Assembly (NCBI GenBank): GCA_020852255.1 | Contig: JADZBD010000018.1 | Location: forward strand, 60,842 to 124,841 | Origin: Bacteroidia bacterium | GTDB taxonomy: Bacteria; Bacteroidota; Bacteroidia; JADZBD01 | Direction of reading: 5' to 3' | Length of the DNA: 64,000 nucleotides | Part shown: in pieces, positions 15,303 through 24,479 of the stretch | How the letters are laid out: each line of letters starts with the position of its first letter | Numbering within the stretch: the stretch's first letter is position 1 | Translations under genes and position numbers: made by a program | Notes under the pieces: generated by a model | Seen by the model: only the letters and a program-made list of their open reading frames with translations | What the model was told of the DNA's origin: nothing | Databases searched by the model: none

Positions 15303-17027
15303 CTACTCAAAAATGTCCATCTCCCCGCCCTGGTTGTACCTGCCGAACTGTACGGCCTTCCCTGGCTCAGGTATTTCGATCACCACGTCCACATCATGCT
15401 GGAATTCGTTCTTGCCCCTGAAATTTCCACCTTTGGTTGTCTGGAAAACGAAGACGAAAGACTTGCCCCGGTAGGTTCTGCGTAGCCCATCCAGATCACC
15501 AGGTGAAAGGCCGAGCTTGTTCACGCTGTCCAGGAAGATAAAATCATAGCTGGATAAATCTTCGGGCAGATAATCGCTTACAAAAAGGTTGGGATGCTTT
15601 ACGTTTTTATCGTTGAGCTTGATCTGAAGGGTGGCATCCAGCCCTTCCTCCCTTGCAACGTATAACACTTTGCCATGATTTCGTGCCAGGTATCCCGCAA
15701 ACTCCACACTTAGGTATGACTTACCCATCTTAGGCCGCCCGAATACCATTGCTGTAAAGCCTGGCGCGGGATCTCCGATCAGTTTCTTCCACTTTCCGGT
15801 AAAGCCAATGGACTTGAAAGTCATATCAGCAAATTCCATACTGCTCATCAGTTTATTGTCTTTGCTTTCTTCAATTCCGTTCAATCCACATTCGCATCCT
15901 TCAAGATCATCCCCACTATGCACTTGTTCCATCCATTCCCAATTAATCGCATTCAAAAGGTCGTCCATGCTTTTATACCAATCGGAATCATGCCCGAAAC
16001 CTTCCAGTTTAATCGCTCCTGATTTTTCTTTGCGAATACCTGTTATTGCAATTTGTATTCTGCTGGGTTCGGAAGTTCCTCGCGGATAGAAAGGTTTTTT
16101 GAAAGTGATAATATTGCCTTTCTTTATTGCTTTGATCCTTTTCTCCCGTGTATCGTACAGCTTTCCTCCTCTGCCTTTTCCTAATAAACCCAACAGGCCG
16201 TTCAGCTCCGCAGAATTCATCGGAAGTGTTTTCGCTTTTTTATCCTCCAAGAATTCTTTGAGGGATTTCCAAATCTCGTTGAGCTTAACTGCGTACTTGT
16301 CGTCCTTTACGATCTTACCTTTTTTTACTGTCCGGTTCATCTGCTCATAGAGCTTTGCGGCCTTTTCCTTTACACCAACCTTTCCGTGCAGGCTGACATA
16401 CCGTTTAATGAACTGAATGGATTTATATATCTGCTCTCCTTCAATTTCCTGTTTGAATTCGACTACAATCTTTCCTGGTATTTCAATTTCAACCGTGCGG
16501 CTCTTCATTCCATTATAAGCCTTGAGCAAGCTTTCCTGAATATGGAGAATCTGTTTTGCCCATTCGGATTCCTTCCTGATCCTGCGTTCCAGGATCGCCC
16601 GTTGGAGGCCATTAATAAACCGCAACAGTTCTTCTTTGGTTTTGCGCTTGCCGTTCAGATTGAGATACCGCTTCATAAAGCGCAACTCCTCCGGGATTCG
16701 CTCCACCAGTTCTACATCATCTTCTTCCTCATCCGCTTCTTGCTTCTCTGCCCGTTGTTTTTTGGACTTTTCAGGTTTTGTTTTGCGCTCCTCCTTTTTC
16801 GGGGATGCACTTTCATTTTTCTCCTGCTTGGCGGGAAGGTGACTGGATAATTTCTGAAAATAGTCATCCACCACCTTCTGTATGGTTGAGCTGGAGTGGT
16901 ATGTGTTCCAGTCCGTACCGTTCTGCGTAACCTTGTTCACGAATTCATGTCCTTTCTGCAATGGTGCAGGCAGGGATGAAATGTCGAGCGAGCTTACTTT
17001 GCTGTAATAGTTGTCTGCGTTTATCAT
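15303..17027 (-). CDS. RadA/RecA-like ATPase with duplicated helical repeats
   Basis: A 574-residue protein. N-terminal about 65 residues (SLDISSLPAPLQKGHEF), then a charged linker (75-110), then two related helical units (FMKRYLNLNGKRKTKEEL..., FIKRYVSLHGKVGVKEKA...) of about 55 residues each, then a C-terminal P-loop domain. Walker A is FGRPKMGKSY, Walker B is YDFIFLDSVN, and QTTKGGNFRGKNEFQHDVD resembles the RadA sensor/KNRFG-like region. It is probably an ATPase for DNA processing in the element's replication or recombination. It sits 13 bases downstream of the giant helicase gene and is likely co-transcribed with it. It is not an obvious packaging ATPase. Confidence 0.75.
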   Translation of the reverse strand: MINADNYYSKVSSLDISSLPAPLQKGHEFVNKVTQNGTDWNTYHSSSTIQKVVDDYFQKLSSHLPAKQEKNESASPKKEERKTKPEKSKKQRAEKQEADEEEDDVELVERIPEELRFMKRYLNLNGKRKTKEELLRFINGLQRAILERRIRKESEWAKQILHIQESLLKAYNGMKSRTVEIEIPGKIVVEFKQEIEGEQIYKSIQFIKRYVSLHGKVGVKEKAAKLYEQMNRTVKKGKIVKDDKYAVKLNEIWKSLKEFLEDKKAKTLPMNSAELNGLLGLLGKGRGGKLYDTREKRIKAIKKGNIITFKKPFYPRGTSEPSRIQIAITGIRKEKSGAIKLEGFGHDSDWYKSMDDLLNAINWEWMEQVHSGDDLEGCECGLNGIEESKDNKLMSSMEFADMTFKSIGFTGKWKKLIGDPAPGFTAMVFGRPKMGKSYLSVEFAGYLARNHGKVLYVAREEGLDATLQIKLNDKNVKHPNLFVSDYLPEDLSSYDFIFLDSVNKLGLSPGDLDGLRRTYRGKSFVFVFQTTKGGNFRGKNEFQHDVDVVIEIPEPGKAVQFGRYNQGGEMDIFE

Positions 17028-17039
17028 GGTAATTAGATT

Positions 17040-20000
17040 TTATGCTGCCATTAGTTCAAGTTCAAGAGCCAAAGCCTCTGCTTCCAGCTCATATATTTTC
17101 ATCAGTTCGCTGCCGCTTTCATCCTCTGCCGGAGGGGGTTGTATTTTCTTTCGGGATGAACTACGCTTGTGCTTCTCATCCTTTATCATATCAAACTGGA
17201 AATTTGTGAGGGTAACGGCAGAACTGAATTTATCCTGAAGGATTTCTACAAACGGCTCTACTTTTTTGAGTGGGAATGTGGCTACCATCTTATCCGATAC
17301 CTTATCGAAATTCTTTCCGTCCACGATCTCCAGTAAATCCTTGTCCAGGTATATTTCCCCGCCCTTTACACGCGAAGCCGGGACGATCACCTTGTACCCT
17401 TCGCCCTGCCGGAATATCCCGATGCTGTTATGGGTATAGATAGCCGCTCCGTTTGCCAGGGACTTTACAAAGGTGAGCGCCTTGCCGATAGGAACTACAA
17501 CCTTATCCCCGATATGCTCTGCCGGAATCCAGTTCTCCGGCATCAGGATTCCCTTCTTCACCTCTCCATCCTTCATTGTATAGCTCACCAGCTTTCCCTT
17601 AAAATCGCTGAATGCCTGGAGAAGGTTGCCCGTTATAATGTGCCGGGTCTTGCGGTCCGTTACATTATTCTTGATCGCCTTTTCCCAATCGACCAATAGT
17701 GCTTCTCTTCCGGTTTCTTCAACTGCAGTGCTGGCTCCCATGATGGCGGTAATATCATCGGAATAACTTGCGGGAATAGCGATGTATTTACTGCTATTGG
17801 CAATGGCAAAGCGCAGCTTCATCGCGCTGGGCGCATAGGGGTTCTTCTTTTTCTTCTCTATAATGAACCCCAGGAAGGTTGCAAGGATAAGTTCCTGGCC
17901 TTCGCTGTACGACTGTATGGGATAACTGAGCCGCTTTCCGATATGAAAGTATTTGAATATCCGTTTTAGGTACTGTGAGCGATTTTCAAAAGATGTCTGC
18001 GTCTGCTCAAGCTGCTTTTCTCTTGCTGCGTTGAGTTCCTGCTCTTGCTCCCGGATTGCATCGAGTTTCTGTTTTTCGCTTTTGATCTTCTGGATTTTCT
18101 TTTCGCCTGGAATTTCCTTTATCAGCTCATCGTATTTTTCATTCACTTCTTTCGTTTCTTCCTCCAGGCGTTGGGCAACGAAGATTTCATATTCGCTCAA
18201 AAGCTCTGACTGCAACGCATGAGCATCCTTATTGCCAAGTGATTCCTTAAGCAGGTTTTCCAGCTCGGTTTTTGAGAAAGGTTTTTTCAGCACATTGGCT
18301 ATTACTGTTTCCAGGATGCTATCATCTCCGAAGGTGCTGTCTCCGCCTTTACCCATCTTTGTGATGCTCCACCCGGTGCGCTCCGCTTTTAAATCCATTG
18401 CCTCCACTTCAAGATCGTAGTCACCGATTTGCTTGAGGTATTCTGTAAAGTCATTGTACCGCTCTGCAATCTCATTGTAAAAATCCTGCTGCATTTTGGT
18501 AGAAAGCACGGCCACGCGCCCGGAGACCTTGTGCGCTGCATCCTCGACAGTCTCCTTATCATCCCCCTTTGTAGTTTTCAGATGAAGCGGATCATTGAGC
18601 AGTTCGTTTACTGCGGGGTTCTCGATAAGGTATTCCTTCACGATCTTGTCTCCGTATTTATTCAGAAAATCCGGCACATCGAGGATTTTGGTGCTTTGCT
18701 TCTGATTGGACGTAGTGTTGGCATCCAAAGACTTCAATTTTTTCTGAAGCATCATCATCAGTCGCTTCTCAGCCGGTATTGCCGAATTCACATAATCGTA
18801 GATCGGCTTTAAGATTTGCCCTGTTCGGTTTACTCGACCTCGCTTCTGAACCTCTGTGTTGATGTCGAGCTCTGCCTGAAGCACGATCATAACGCGTTGC
18901 TTTACCTGTGAAGCCGGAACCTTAGTCGTAGGAATAGCATGAGCCGATGCGCCTGTGCTGCCGGATTGGTTAATCATCAGCACATCCACTTCGTTATTGT
19001 TGAACTGCCGGAAAGCATCGTTGGTGTTAATGCGTTTCCTTTGTAGTACCAGTCCTTTGTTGGTCTTTGTGTTGATTTGCAATTCATATTTTCTTCCAGT
19101 TACTTCAGCGACCGAATACCCGGCATCCTGTATTTTCTTGATGACAATATCAATCGGAGAAATCGTGATCCCGGTAGAGGCCGCTTTTATCCGCTCCATG
19201 ATCCGGGTATATTCTGCTTGAGCCTCCACCGAAAGATCAGAAAGCTCGAACTTCTTATGAATAGGACTGCCGTCCACATCTCTTTCGGTATAGCGCAAGA
19301 TTCCTTCCAGGCCACGCTTCAATACTTCTGTGAAATCAGCATTGATAACATCCCCGTCCGAAACAAACACGCCTTTCTCATTCTCCATCTGCTCAATGAA
19401 GCTGCCCATTGTGGAGGCAAAGGCAATAATCGGTTTCTTGCCTTCTTTCAATCGTATGATTGCTCTGTCTGCAACTGTTTCCGCTTTTATCGAGAAAAGC
19501 ATTTGATTGATGACGTTGAACACCTTTGAGAAATAAGGCTGGCTATCCACTCCTGCCTGGGAAGTTCCTTCGCGTAGCTCCACTTCCTTACCTTCAGCAA
19601 CCGCGATCTTGTCCAACTCCTCAACCTGCTTGTCCACAAAATTCTTCTGAAAGGAAATTATATCCCGTAAAATCTCTGTGATGTTATCAGCTATTGCATA
19701 GTGTTCCTGTTCCTTGTCCTCAAGGGTAATGTAATTCACTTCCACACCTTCAAATGAACGCTCCCGCCTGAGCATCTGTCCCTCTGCAACAAGCTGGCTC
19801 GACAAAACCTCCTGCAAGGCAACGCCTCCGCGAATAATGGCCTCTACCAACTCGTCTTTCGTCATGTTCGCATCGGAAATAGCCGTCTTCATAGCGTAGA
19901 TCGGCATATTGTCCGGGCGTTTTGCAAAAGTTGCCGAGAGAAACACTACGCCTTTTGTATTCGCCACAACCGACTGCATGAATTCTCCCGTATTGGATGA

Positions 20001-22187
20001 GCCGCTTGAGTTATGCGCCTCATCCATAATCATAATATTGCCTTGTGCGATCTCCCGTAGGAAATTCGGCTTTTCAGGTTTCTTCTCTGGGGAATTGAAT
20101 TGAGAATAGGTTGCTACGACAAAGTGATACTTTGCCGGTACTTTCCGGCTCTCAAAAATCCTCTGCTGTTCATTGGCTGGTAATGCCTGGTGAATAATAT
20201 TCCCGTCTTCGTCCTTAATGTCGGTTTTGGATTCCCGTCCGTTCACAATAAAAGGGACCAAGTTGGATGAACCGATTGCTGAAAGGTCGCGGTAGATGTC
20301 AGAAAAAAGGTTGGCCTTTTCGGTAATGAAGATCGGCTTCAAACCCTGTTGTACTCCGTAGCGGATCATGGATGCGGCTACACGGCCTTTACCGATGCCG
20401 GTCTGATCTCCGATAATCATTCCCTGGCCACGCGCTTCGATATTATAGATTGCCATTGCCACCGCATCAATCTGCTCTGCCGAAAGAGCTTTGCAGAGTT
20501 CTGTTTTGGCGCGATAACCCAGGCGGTGTCGCACGAAATTGTCAATATCGCCTCCAACTTCCTCGCGGATCAGCTCCAGGGCTTTCTGCGTTTCAAAACT
20601 CATGGAATCGGGAACCTGCGTGTTAAGCACAACACAGGCGGCCGATGCGGGAACATAGGGTGAGCCGAGGTCTGCAAAGCCAAGCTGCCTTTGAAGTTCC
20701 AGGGCTTCCTTTTCTAAGTGCGGTATATTTTGTTTCATGGCGTTGGTTACTCTTTCGTATAATGCGTCAAATGATTTTACAGTTTCAGCGATCACGCTGC
20801 CTTTGGGCGGGGCTGCGCCCTGCGGAGGGCGTTTTCTTCCGTCAACAAGAATCAACCTAACGTCAAACGAAGTTCCCTGGCGGGAATACAGGCTACCGTC
20901 AATATTGATTACGTCAATGATGTTATAACGGCTGTACAGGTAGTTAAAGAAGATACGGTTCCTTCCGGCCTGAATCCTTCCTTTCTCATCCCAGCGCGTA
21001 TGCCCACCAATAATAATCGCAGCCTTACCGCGATCCTTCATGCAGTCCAGCGCACGAAGGGCCATCAGGTGATCCAGCGTTTTGATCGGGAAAGTGTCGA
21101 ACATTACATCCGCGTCCAGCGTTCCGAAAGGAGGGTTCGTTATGACCGCATCCATCTTTTGATAGAACTCAGGGAAAGATTTGGTTGCATCCCGCTGCAT
21201 CACTTGTTTAAAGCCCTGGGTTTGCAAATTGCTCCTGCGTACAGAATCCACTTCATTGACGACAATGTTCTTTGGGAATCCTGCAATAGTTAGCAGACCG
21301 TTTCCTGCGCTTGGCTCAAATACGGTAGCTCCTTTATCTGCCCCGGTAAAAATCCCTGCAAGGAATCCGATGGGCGCAGGCGTGGAATATTGCTGAAGCA
21401 GGATGCTCTGGCTGGTGCGGTGAGATAAATTGACCTGGCTCTTGTACAGCTCTACAATGGAATCATACTTCTCACTTATACTGCCCTCAGCGTGGGCGAG
21501 AAACCGCGCCCTGCGGACAATGGCAAGCTCGGTAAGTTCTTTGACCAGGTTCTTATCATTGATGCCATAAGATGCAGCGAGCTTTTCAATAGAACGCTTC
21601 GTGTACTGCACCTTACTTGCCAAATCTGTTTCGATCTGATCCACAAACTTCCACTTTGTATCAAAGCCATTCAACTCCGAGCCGAGCATTCCCTCATCGC
21701 CAAATGAAAAATAATTGTCTACTGTAATAATTATATGGTCGAGCAGTTGTATATCCATCGTAGCGGCACTTGCTTTAATTTTCTTCGTCAGCTCAACATC
21801 CGCTTCGCTTGGCCGCAGATTCCCGCTTGGATGGTTATGGGCAACAATGAGGGAGGTGCTTGCACTTTTCAGCGCAGCAGCCAGGATGATTCTTATATCC
21901 GCAACAGTTCCAGTAATTCCTCCAACAGCGTGCCGGTAATACCCGATGATGTTGTTCGCCCGGTTCAGGTAGAGAACTACAAATTGTTCCTGCAACTGGA
22001 TTTCACCCCTCCTGTAAATCTTTCGGATGAATTCGGCTGCGTCTTTGGAATTACCGACTGTTCCATAATGCTTTTTCCTGGCTGAACGGTTAAGGCGCAG
22101 TTTTACTTCAGGCACATCGCCTTCACGCAATGCGCCTAAAGTGAAAATCATTTCCGGCTTTACTGAATATTGTTTTGTCTTTGCCAT
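17040..22187 (-). CDS. RadC/JAB - DNA methyltransferase - strawberry-notch helicase fusion
   Basis: A 1715-residue multidomain protein. Residues about 20-170 are a RadC-type JAB domain (AHNHPSGNLRPSEADVELT). Residues about 270-440 are an N6-adenine methyltransferase fold (VFEPSAGNGLL; catalytic NPPF). Residues about 570-1200 are a strawberry-notch superfamily II helicase: Walker A GDQTGIGKGRVAAS, MDEAHNSSGSS, FLSATFAKRP, NQSGSTGASAHA, and arginine finger VQKRGRVNRTGQ. A long coiled-coil and C-terminal DNA-handling region follow. The methyltransferase-helicase pairing recalls phage P1 DarB, which protects injected DNA from restriction; that role here is an inference. Confidence 0.88.
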   Translation of the reverse strand: MAKTKQYSVKPEMIFTLGALREGDVPEVKLRLNRSARKKHYGTVGNSKDAAEFIRKIYRRGEIQLQEQFVVLYLNRANNIIGYYRHAVGGITGTVADIRIILAAALKSASTSLIVAHNHPSGNLRPSEADVELTKKIKASAATMDIQLLDHIIITVDNYFSFGDEGMLGSELNGFDTKWKFVDQIETDLASKVQYTKRSIEKLAASYGINDKNLVKELTELAIVRRARFLAHAEGSISEKYDSIVELYKSQVNLSHRTSQSILLQQYSTPAPIGFLAGIFTGADKGATVFEPSAGNGLLTIAGFPKNIVVNEVDSVRRSNLQTQGFKQVMQRDATKSFPEFYQKMDAVITNPPFGTLDADVMFDTFPIKTLDHLMALRALDCMKDRGKAAIIIGGHTRWDEKGRIQAGRNRIFFNYLYSRYNIIDVINIDGSLYSRQGTSFDVRLILVDGRKRPPQGAAPPKGSVIAETVKSFDALYERVTNAMKQNIPHLEKEALELQRQLGFADLGSPYVPASAACVVLNTQVPDSMSFETQKALELIREEVGGDIDNFVRHRLGYRAKTELCKALSAEQIDAVAMAIYNIEARGQGMIIGDQTGIGKGRVAASMIRYGVQQGLKPIFITEKANLFSDIYRDLSAIGSSNLVPFIVNGRESKTDIKDEDGNIIHQALPANEQQRIFESRKVPAKYHFVVATYSQFNSPEKKPEKPNFLREIAQGNIMIMDEAHNSSGSSNTGEFMQSVVANTKGVVFLSATFAKRPDNMPIYAMKTAISDANMTKDELVEAIIRGGVALQEVLSSQLVAEGQMLRRERSFEGVEVNYITLEDKEQEHYAIADNITEILRDIISFQKNFVDKQVEELDKIAVAEGKEVELREGTSQAGVDSQPYFSKVFNVINQMLFSIKAETVADRAIIRLKEGKKPIIAFASTMGSFIEQMENEKGVFVSDGDVINADFTEVLKRGLEGILRYTERDVDGSPIHKKFELSDLSVEAQAEYTRIMERIKAASTGITISPIDIVIKKIQDAGYSVAEVTGRKYELQINTKTNKGLVLQRKRINTNDAFRQFNNNEVDVLMINQSGSTGASAHAIPTTKVPASQVKQRVMIVLQAELDINTEVQKRGRVNRTGQILKPIYDYVNSAIPAEKRLMMMLQKKLKSLDANTTSNQKQSTKILDVPDFLNKYGDKIVKEYLIENPAVNELLNDPLHLKTTKGDDKETVEDAAHKVSGRVAVLSTKMQQDFYNEIAERYNDFTEYLKQIGDYDLEVEAMDLKAERTGWSITKMGKGGDSTFGDDSILETVIANVLKKPFSKTELENLLKESLGNKDAHALQSELLSEYEIFVAQRLEEETKEVNEKYDELIKEIPGEKKIQKIKSEKQKLDAIREQEQELNAAREKQLEQTQTSFENRSQYLKRIFKYFHIGKRLSYPIQSYSEGQELILATFLGFIIEKKKKNPYAPSAMKLRFAIANSSKYIAIPASYSDDITAIMGASTAVEETGREALLVDWEKAIKNNVTDRKTRHIITGNLLQAFSDFKGKLVSYTMKDGEVKKGILMPENWIPAEHIGDKVVVPIGKALTFVKSLANGAAIYTHNSIGIFRQGEGYKVIVPASRVKGGEIYLDKDLLEIVDGKNFDKVSDKMVATFPLKKVEPFVEILQDKFSSAVTLTNFQFDMIKDEKHKRSSSRKKIQPPPAEDESGSELMKIYELEAEALALELELMAA

Positions 22188-22193
22188 GCTTCA

Positions 22194-22709
22194 TTAAGCG
22201 TATTGAAGGTTCTTTCGTTCATCCCAAACCTTGTCCCGATTCTTATTTCCATCAGCCCATTGCTTTGTAAGAATCCCTTTATCCTCAGATACCTTCTGGA
22301 TAGCCCAGACCGGCTCTGAGGTTTGTGAGCCGGGCAGAGCATAGCCGTAATAAGTTTCTCCGGTATTTATCTGTTCTTCAATAGAAGCCTCAATGAAAAT
22401 CTCGGAATTGATCGCATCCACGCTGATAGCGATTTCGCTGATCTGTTGATTGATTTGAGTGACGCATTCATCCCTGAGCATCTCATTCATCATATCGCGT
22501 AGTTCTTCGGCACTTTGCGTGAATGGGCTAACAACATCGGAATGCTTCAGGTAAATGTTTTGCAGCGCGGCTCCAATATCCAGCTTTACTACCGATGGTT
22601 CGATGATATAAACCTGACGAACGTGCCGCTTGATAACGAACCGGGTTTTCCCGTTTTCGGTTATTCTCAGGCTATCCCCTGAATCCTCAATTTCTATCGT
22701 ATTTGCCAT
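22194..22709 (-). CDS. Phage-type protein of unknown role
   Basis: A 171-residue protein starting at ATG 22709 (MANTIEIED). The N-terminal half is beta-rich; the C-terminal GYALPGSQTSEPVWAIQKV...KQWADGNKNRDKVWDER resembles a C-terminal module (YxGYAxxG...W.I.K....WADG...D.IWD.R) found in virion-associated proteins of Bacteroidota phages. This is from memory of the pattern, not a search. It ends 6 bases before the giant helicase gene and belongs to the same minus-strand run. Confidence 0.55.
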   Translation of the reverse strand: MANTIEIEDSGDSLRITENGKTRFVIKRHVRQVYIIEPSVVKLDIGAALQNIYLKHSDVVSPFTQSAEELRDMMNEMLRDECVTQINQQISEIAISVDAINSEIFIEASIEEQINTGETYYGYALPGSQTSEPVWAIQKVSEDKGILTKQWADGNKNRDKVWDERKNLQYA

Positions 22710-22710
22710 T

Positions 22711-22914
22711 TTATTTCCGCTTGTTCGGTTTATTTTTATCGTCCTTACAGAAAGTCTGGGCAATAGCCTCTCCGAGTAATGCCCCGATGAAGCCAGTTAC
22801 CATCATGTAAGGCACTACATCCTTTTCAGCTCCCTTCGCATAGAAATAACCTGTGAGCGAAGTGACCAGCGTGAAGGATGAAACGATTACTTTCTCCTTC
22901 ATGGATTCGTTCAT
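22711..22914 (-). CDS. Small membrane protein
   Basis: A 67-residue protein with two hydrophobic helices (VIVSSFTLVTSLTGYFYA; VVPYMMVTGFIGALLGEAIA) and a basic C-terminus (KDDKNKPNKRK). Size and topology fit a holin or a membrane component of a virion, but there is no diagnostic motif. Its start overlaps the stop of the coiled-coil gene by 4 bases. An alternative start is Met5. Confidence 0.55.
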   Translation of the reverse strand: MNESMKEKVIVSSFTLVTSLTGYFYAKGAEKDVVPYMMVTGFIGALLGEAIAQTFCKDDKNKPNKRK

Positions 22915-23558
22915 TTTTGTAGAAGTAAAAAAGTGGTTGCGCCTGAAAGGATCATCACTCCGGCAGTAAGCAGCTTCGATCTTCGCTTTTCATTTCTTAA
23001 CTGTTTACTTGCCCTGTTCAGGTCATCAGTCAACCTGCTTTGCATAGCGAAGGATGAATCCGTTACCTGCTTTAGCATACTGAACGAGCTTTGGCAAACT
23101 ACCACCATCGAATCCTGGTTCTGAATGACTGTTTTCAGATCGGTTATTTCAGCCTGGCATAAGCTGTCCTTTATATTGGTTTGGACAATAAACTCAGCCA
23201 CCTTTTCTTTCAGGGTATCGCAATTCGATACAATGGAAAATGTGTCAGTCAGGGTTTTGCTTTCTGAAATCAGGGAAAGTATTTTCCCCTGCATGGATTT
23301 TTCTTTCATCCTCGACCTTTCCAACTCCAGGTTAGTCTGCTGAATCCGCCTCTGCAAAACCGTGTTCTTTTGAATCCAGTACCCGATCTGCTGCTTGTAA
23401 TTTGTTTCGATAGAGTTCACCTGCTGTGTCATTTCCTTCAGGGCTATTTTCGATTCCTTGACTTCCTTTCGGAAACCTTCCATTGAATCGAATAGCAGGT
23501 AGGTAGAGAGTGCGGAGATAAGTCCGAATAAAAATGTTATGATAATTGTTTTCTTCAT
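22911..23558 (-). CDS. Membrane-anchored coiled-coil protein (spanin-like?)
   Basis: A 215-residue protein with an N-terminal TM (TIIITFLFGLISALSTYLLF), a long coiled-coil (about 30-195; EVKESKIALKEMTQQVNSIE, ERSRMKEKSMQ) and a second hydrophobic helix at the C-terminus (LLTAGVMILSGATTFLLL). Such a layout in a phage lysis region is seen in Rz-like spanins, but two TM ends are atypical. It is translationally coupled to both neighbours. Confidence 0.5.
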   Translation of the reverse strand: MKKTIIITFLFGLISALSTYLLFDSMEGFRKEVKESKIALKEMTQQVNSIETNYKQQIGYWIQKNTVLQRRIQQTNLELERSRMKEKSMQGKILSLISESKTLTDTFSIVSNCDTLKEKVAEFIVQTNIKDSLCQAEITDLKTVIQNQDSMVVVCQSSFSMLKQVTDSSFAMQSRLTDDLNRASKQLRNEKRRSKLLTAGVMILSGATTFLLLQK

Positions 23559-23818
23559 TGTTCTTCGTTTTTGTTGTTAATGGATGATTTTCCTTTTCGC
23601 TCGAATGAGTAGCCGAAACAACCAGCACCGATAATGCTGACAAAGGAGTAGAACATATATTCGGGAATAGTTATTCCGAAAAACTGCTGTGCGATCCAGC
23701 TTATGAGAGTTGCAGCAACAAATACAAGGGTTACCACTTCCCGTAAACTGTAATTGCCTTCCTTGTCCCGGATCAGTTGTTTAATAAACTCATTCATCTG
23801 TTTAGGCTGTTTCTTCAT
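23555..23818 (-). CDS. Holin-like two-TM protein
   Basis: An 87-residue protein with a charged N-terminus and two hydrophobic helices (VVTLVFVAATLISWIAQQFF; YMFYSFVSIIGAGCFGY) ending in a basic, polar tail. This resembles small phage holin-type proteins and lies beside two cell-wall enzyme candidates. Start choices are ATG 23827, 23818 or 23797; none is decided by a visible ribosome site. Its stop overlaps the coiled-coil gene start. Confidence 0.5.
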   Translation of the reverse strand: MKKQPKQMNEFIKQLIRDKEGNYSLREVVTLVFVAATLISWIAQQFFGITIPEYMFYSFVSIIGAGCFGYSFERKGKSSINNKNEEQ

Positions 23819-24479
23819 TCGTGTCATAGTTGATGTATCCTATCAGTCCCAAACCCAGGGTAAGGGTTCCGACCACCATTCGCTTGATGGATTCCCGCCT
23901 CATGGCCCGGAAGTCCAGGAGCGTATAGGTGAACCTATTTCCGTAGAGCGAGCTGTGCTTATCACACAATCCCATGAAGCGGTCGAAATCCACCGCATCC
24001 TGAAAGACCTGGCAGCCTGCTGAGAACTTATCAATGAACTTCGTCTTGCCCTGCGCCAATGCCCGGTGAATATTGATCCCGAATAGTCCTTTGTCTTTTC
24101 TTCCATTGAAGAAATCGAGCTTTGCGTTTCGGTCATAGTCCCGGATGACGGTGACGGGTGCTGCCTGGACAAGCGCCTTGTATTTCCCCTGGTGAAGTCC
24201 AATCCTGTACGCATTCACGTACTGTCCCTGGGCCAGGATAGCAGTTCCCTGGGGCTGCATCGGATTTTCCAGCCAGTAGGTTCCCGGATCAGTCGTTGCC
24301 TTGAAGATGTGGTATTCCCATTTCAGCGGCTTGCTTTTGTAGAATACATGAACTTCATCGTCAAAGCGGTTCGGCTTTGTGCTTCGTGTACGCACCCCCA
24401 CAATATTCAATTCATAGGGGCGCGTATGGAGCCTGTACCCGTTACTGCGTAGGATGGATTTTACCCTGGGAAAAATCAT
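23802..24479 (-). CDS. Phage-type SAGC protein, possible L,D-transpeptidase-like enzyme
   Basis: A 225-residue protein. The centre has GINIHRALAQG followed by IDKFSAGCQVFQD, a His ... S-x-G-C arrangement like the catalytic site of L,D-transpeptidase-type folds. It has a single hydrophobic helix near the C-terminus (VVGTLTLGLGLIGYI). It is adjacent to the amidase, overlapping it by one base at TGATG. Assignment as a cell-wall-active enzyme rests on the motif and context, not on a database match. Confidence 0.5.
   Translation of the reverse strand: MIFPRVKSILRSNGYRLHTRPYELNIVGVRTRSTKPNRFDDEVHVFYKSKPLKWEYHIFKATTDPGTYWLENPMQPQGTAILAQGQYVNAYRIGLHQGKYKALVQAAPVTVIRDYDRNAKLDFFNGRKDKGLFGINIHRALAQGKTKFIDKFSAGCQVFQDAVDFDRFMGLCDKHSSLYGNRFTYTLLDFRAMRRESIKRMVVGTLTLGLGLIGYINYDTNEETA

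Noticed and set aside
15303..22187. Integrative conjugative element
   Set aside because: No relaxase, VirB4/TraG-like ATPase, coupling protein or Tra genes are recognised.
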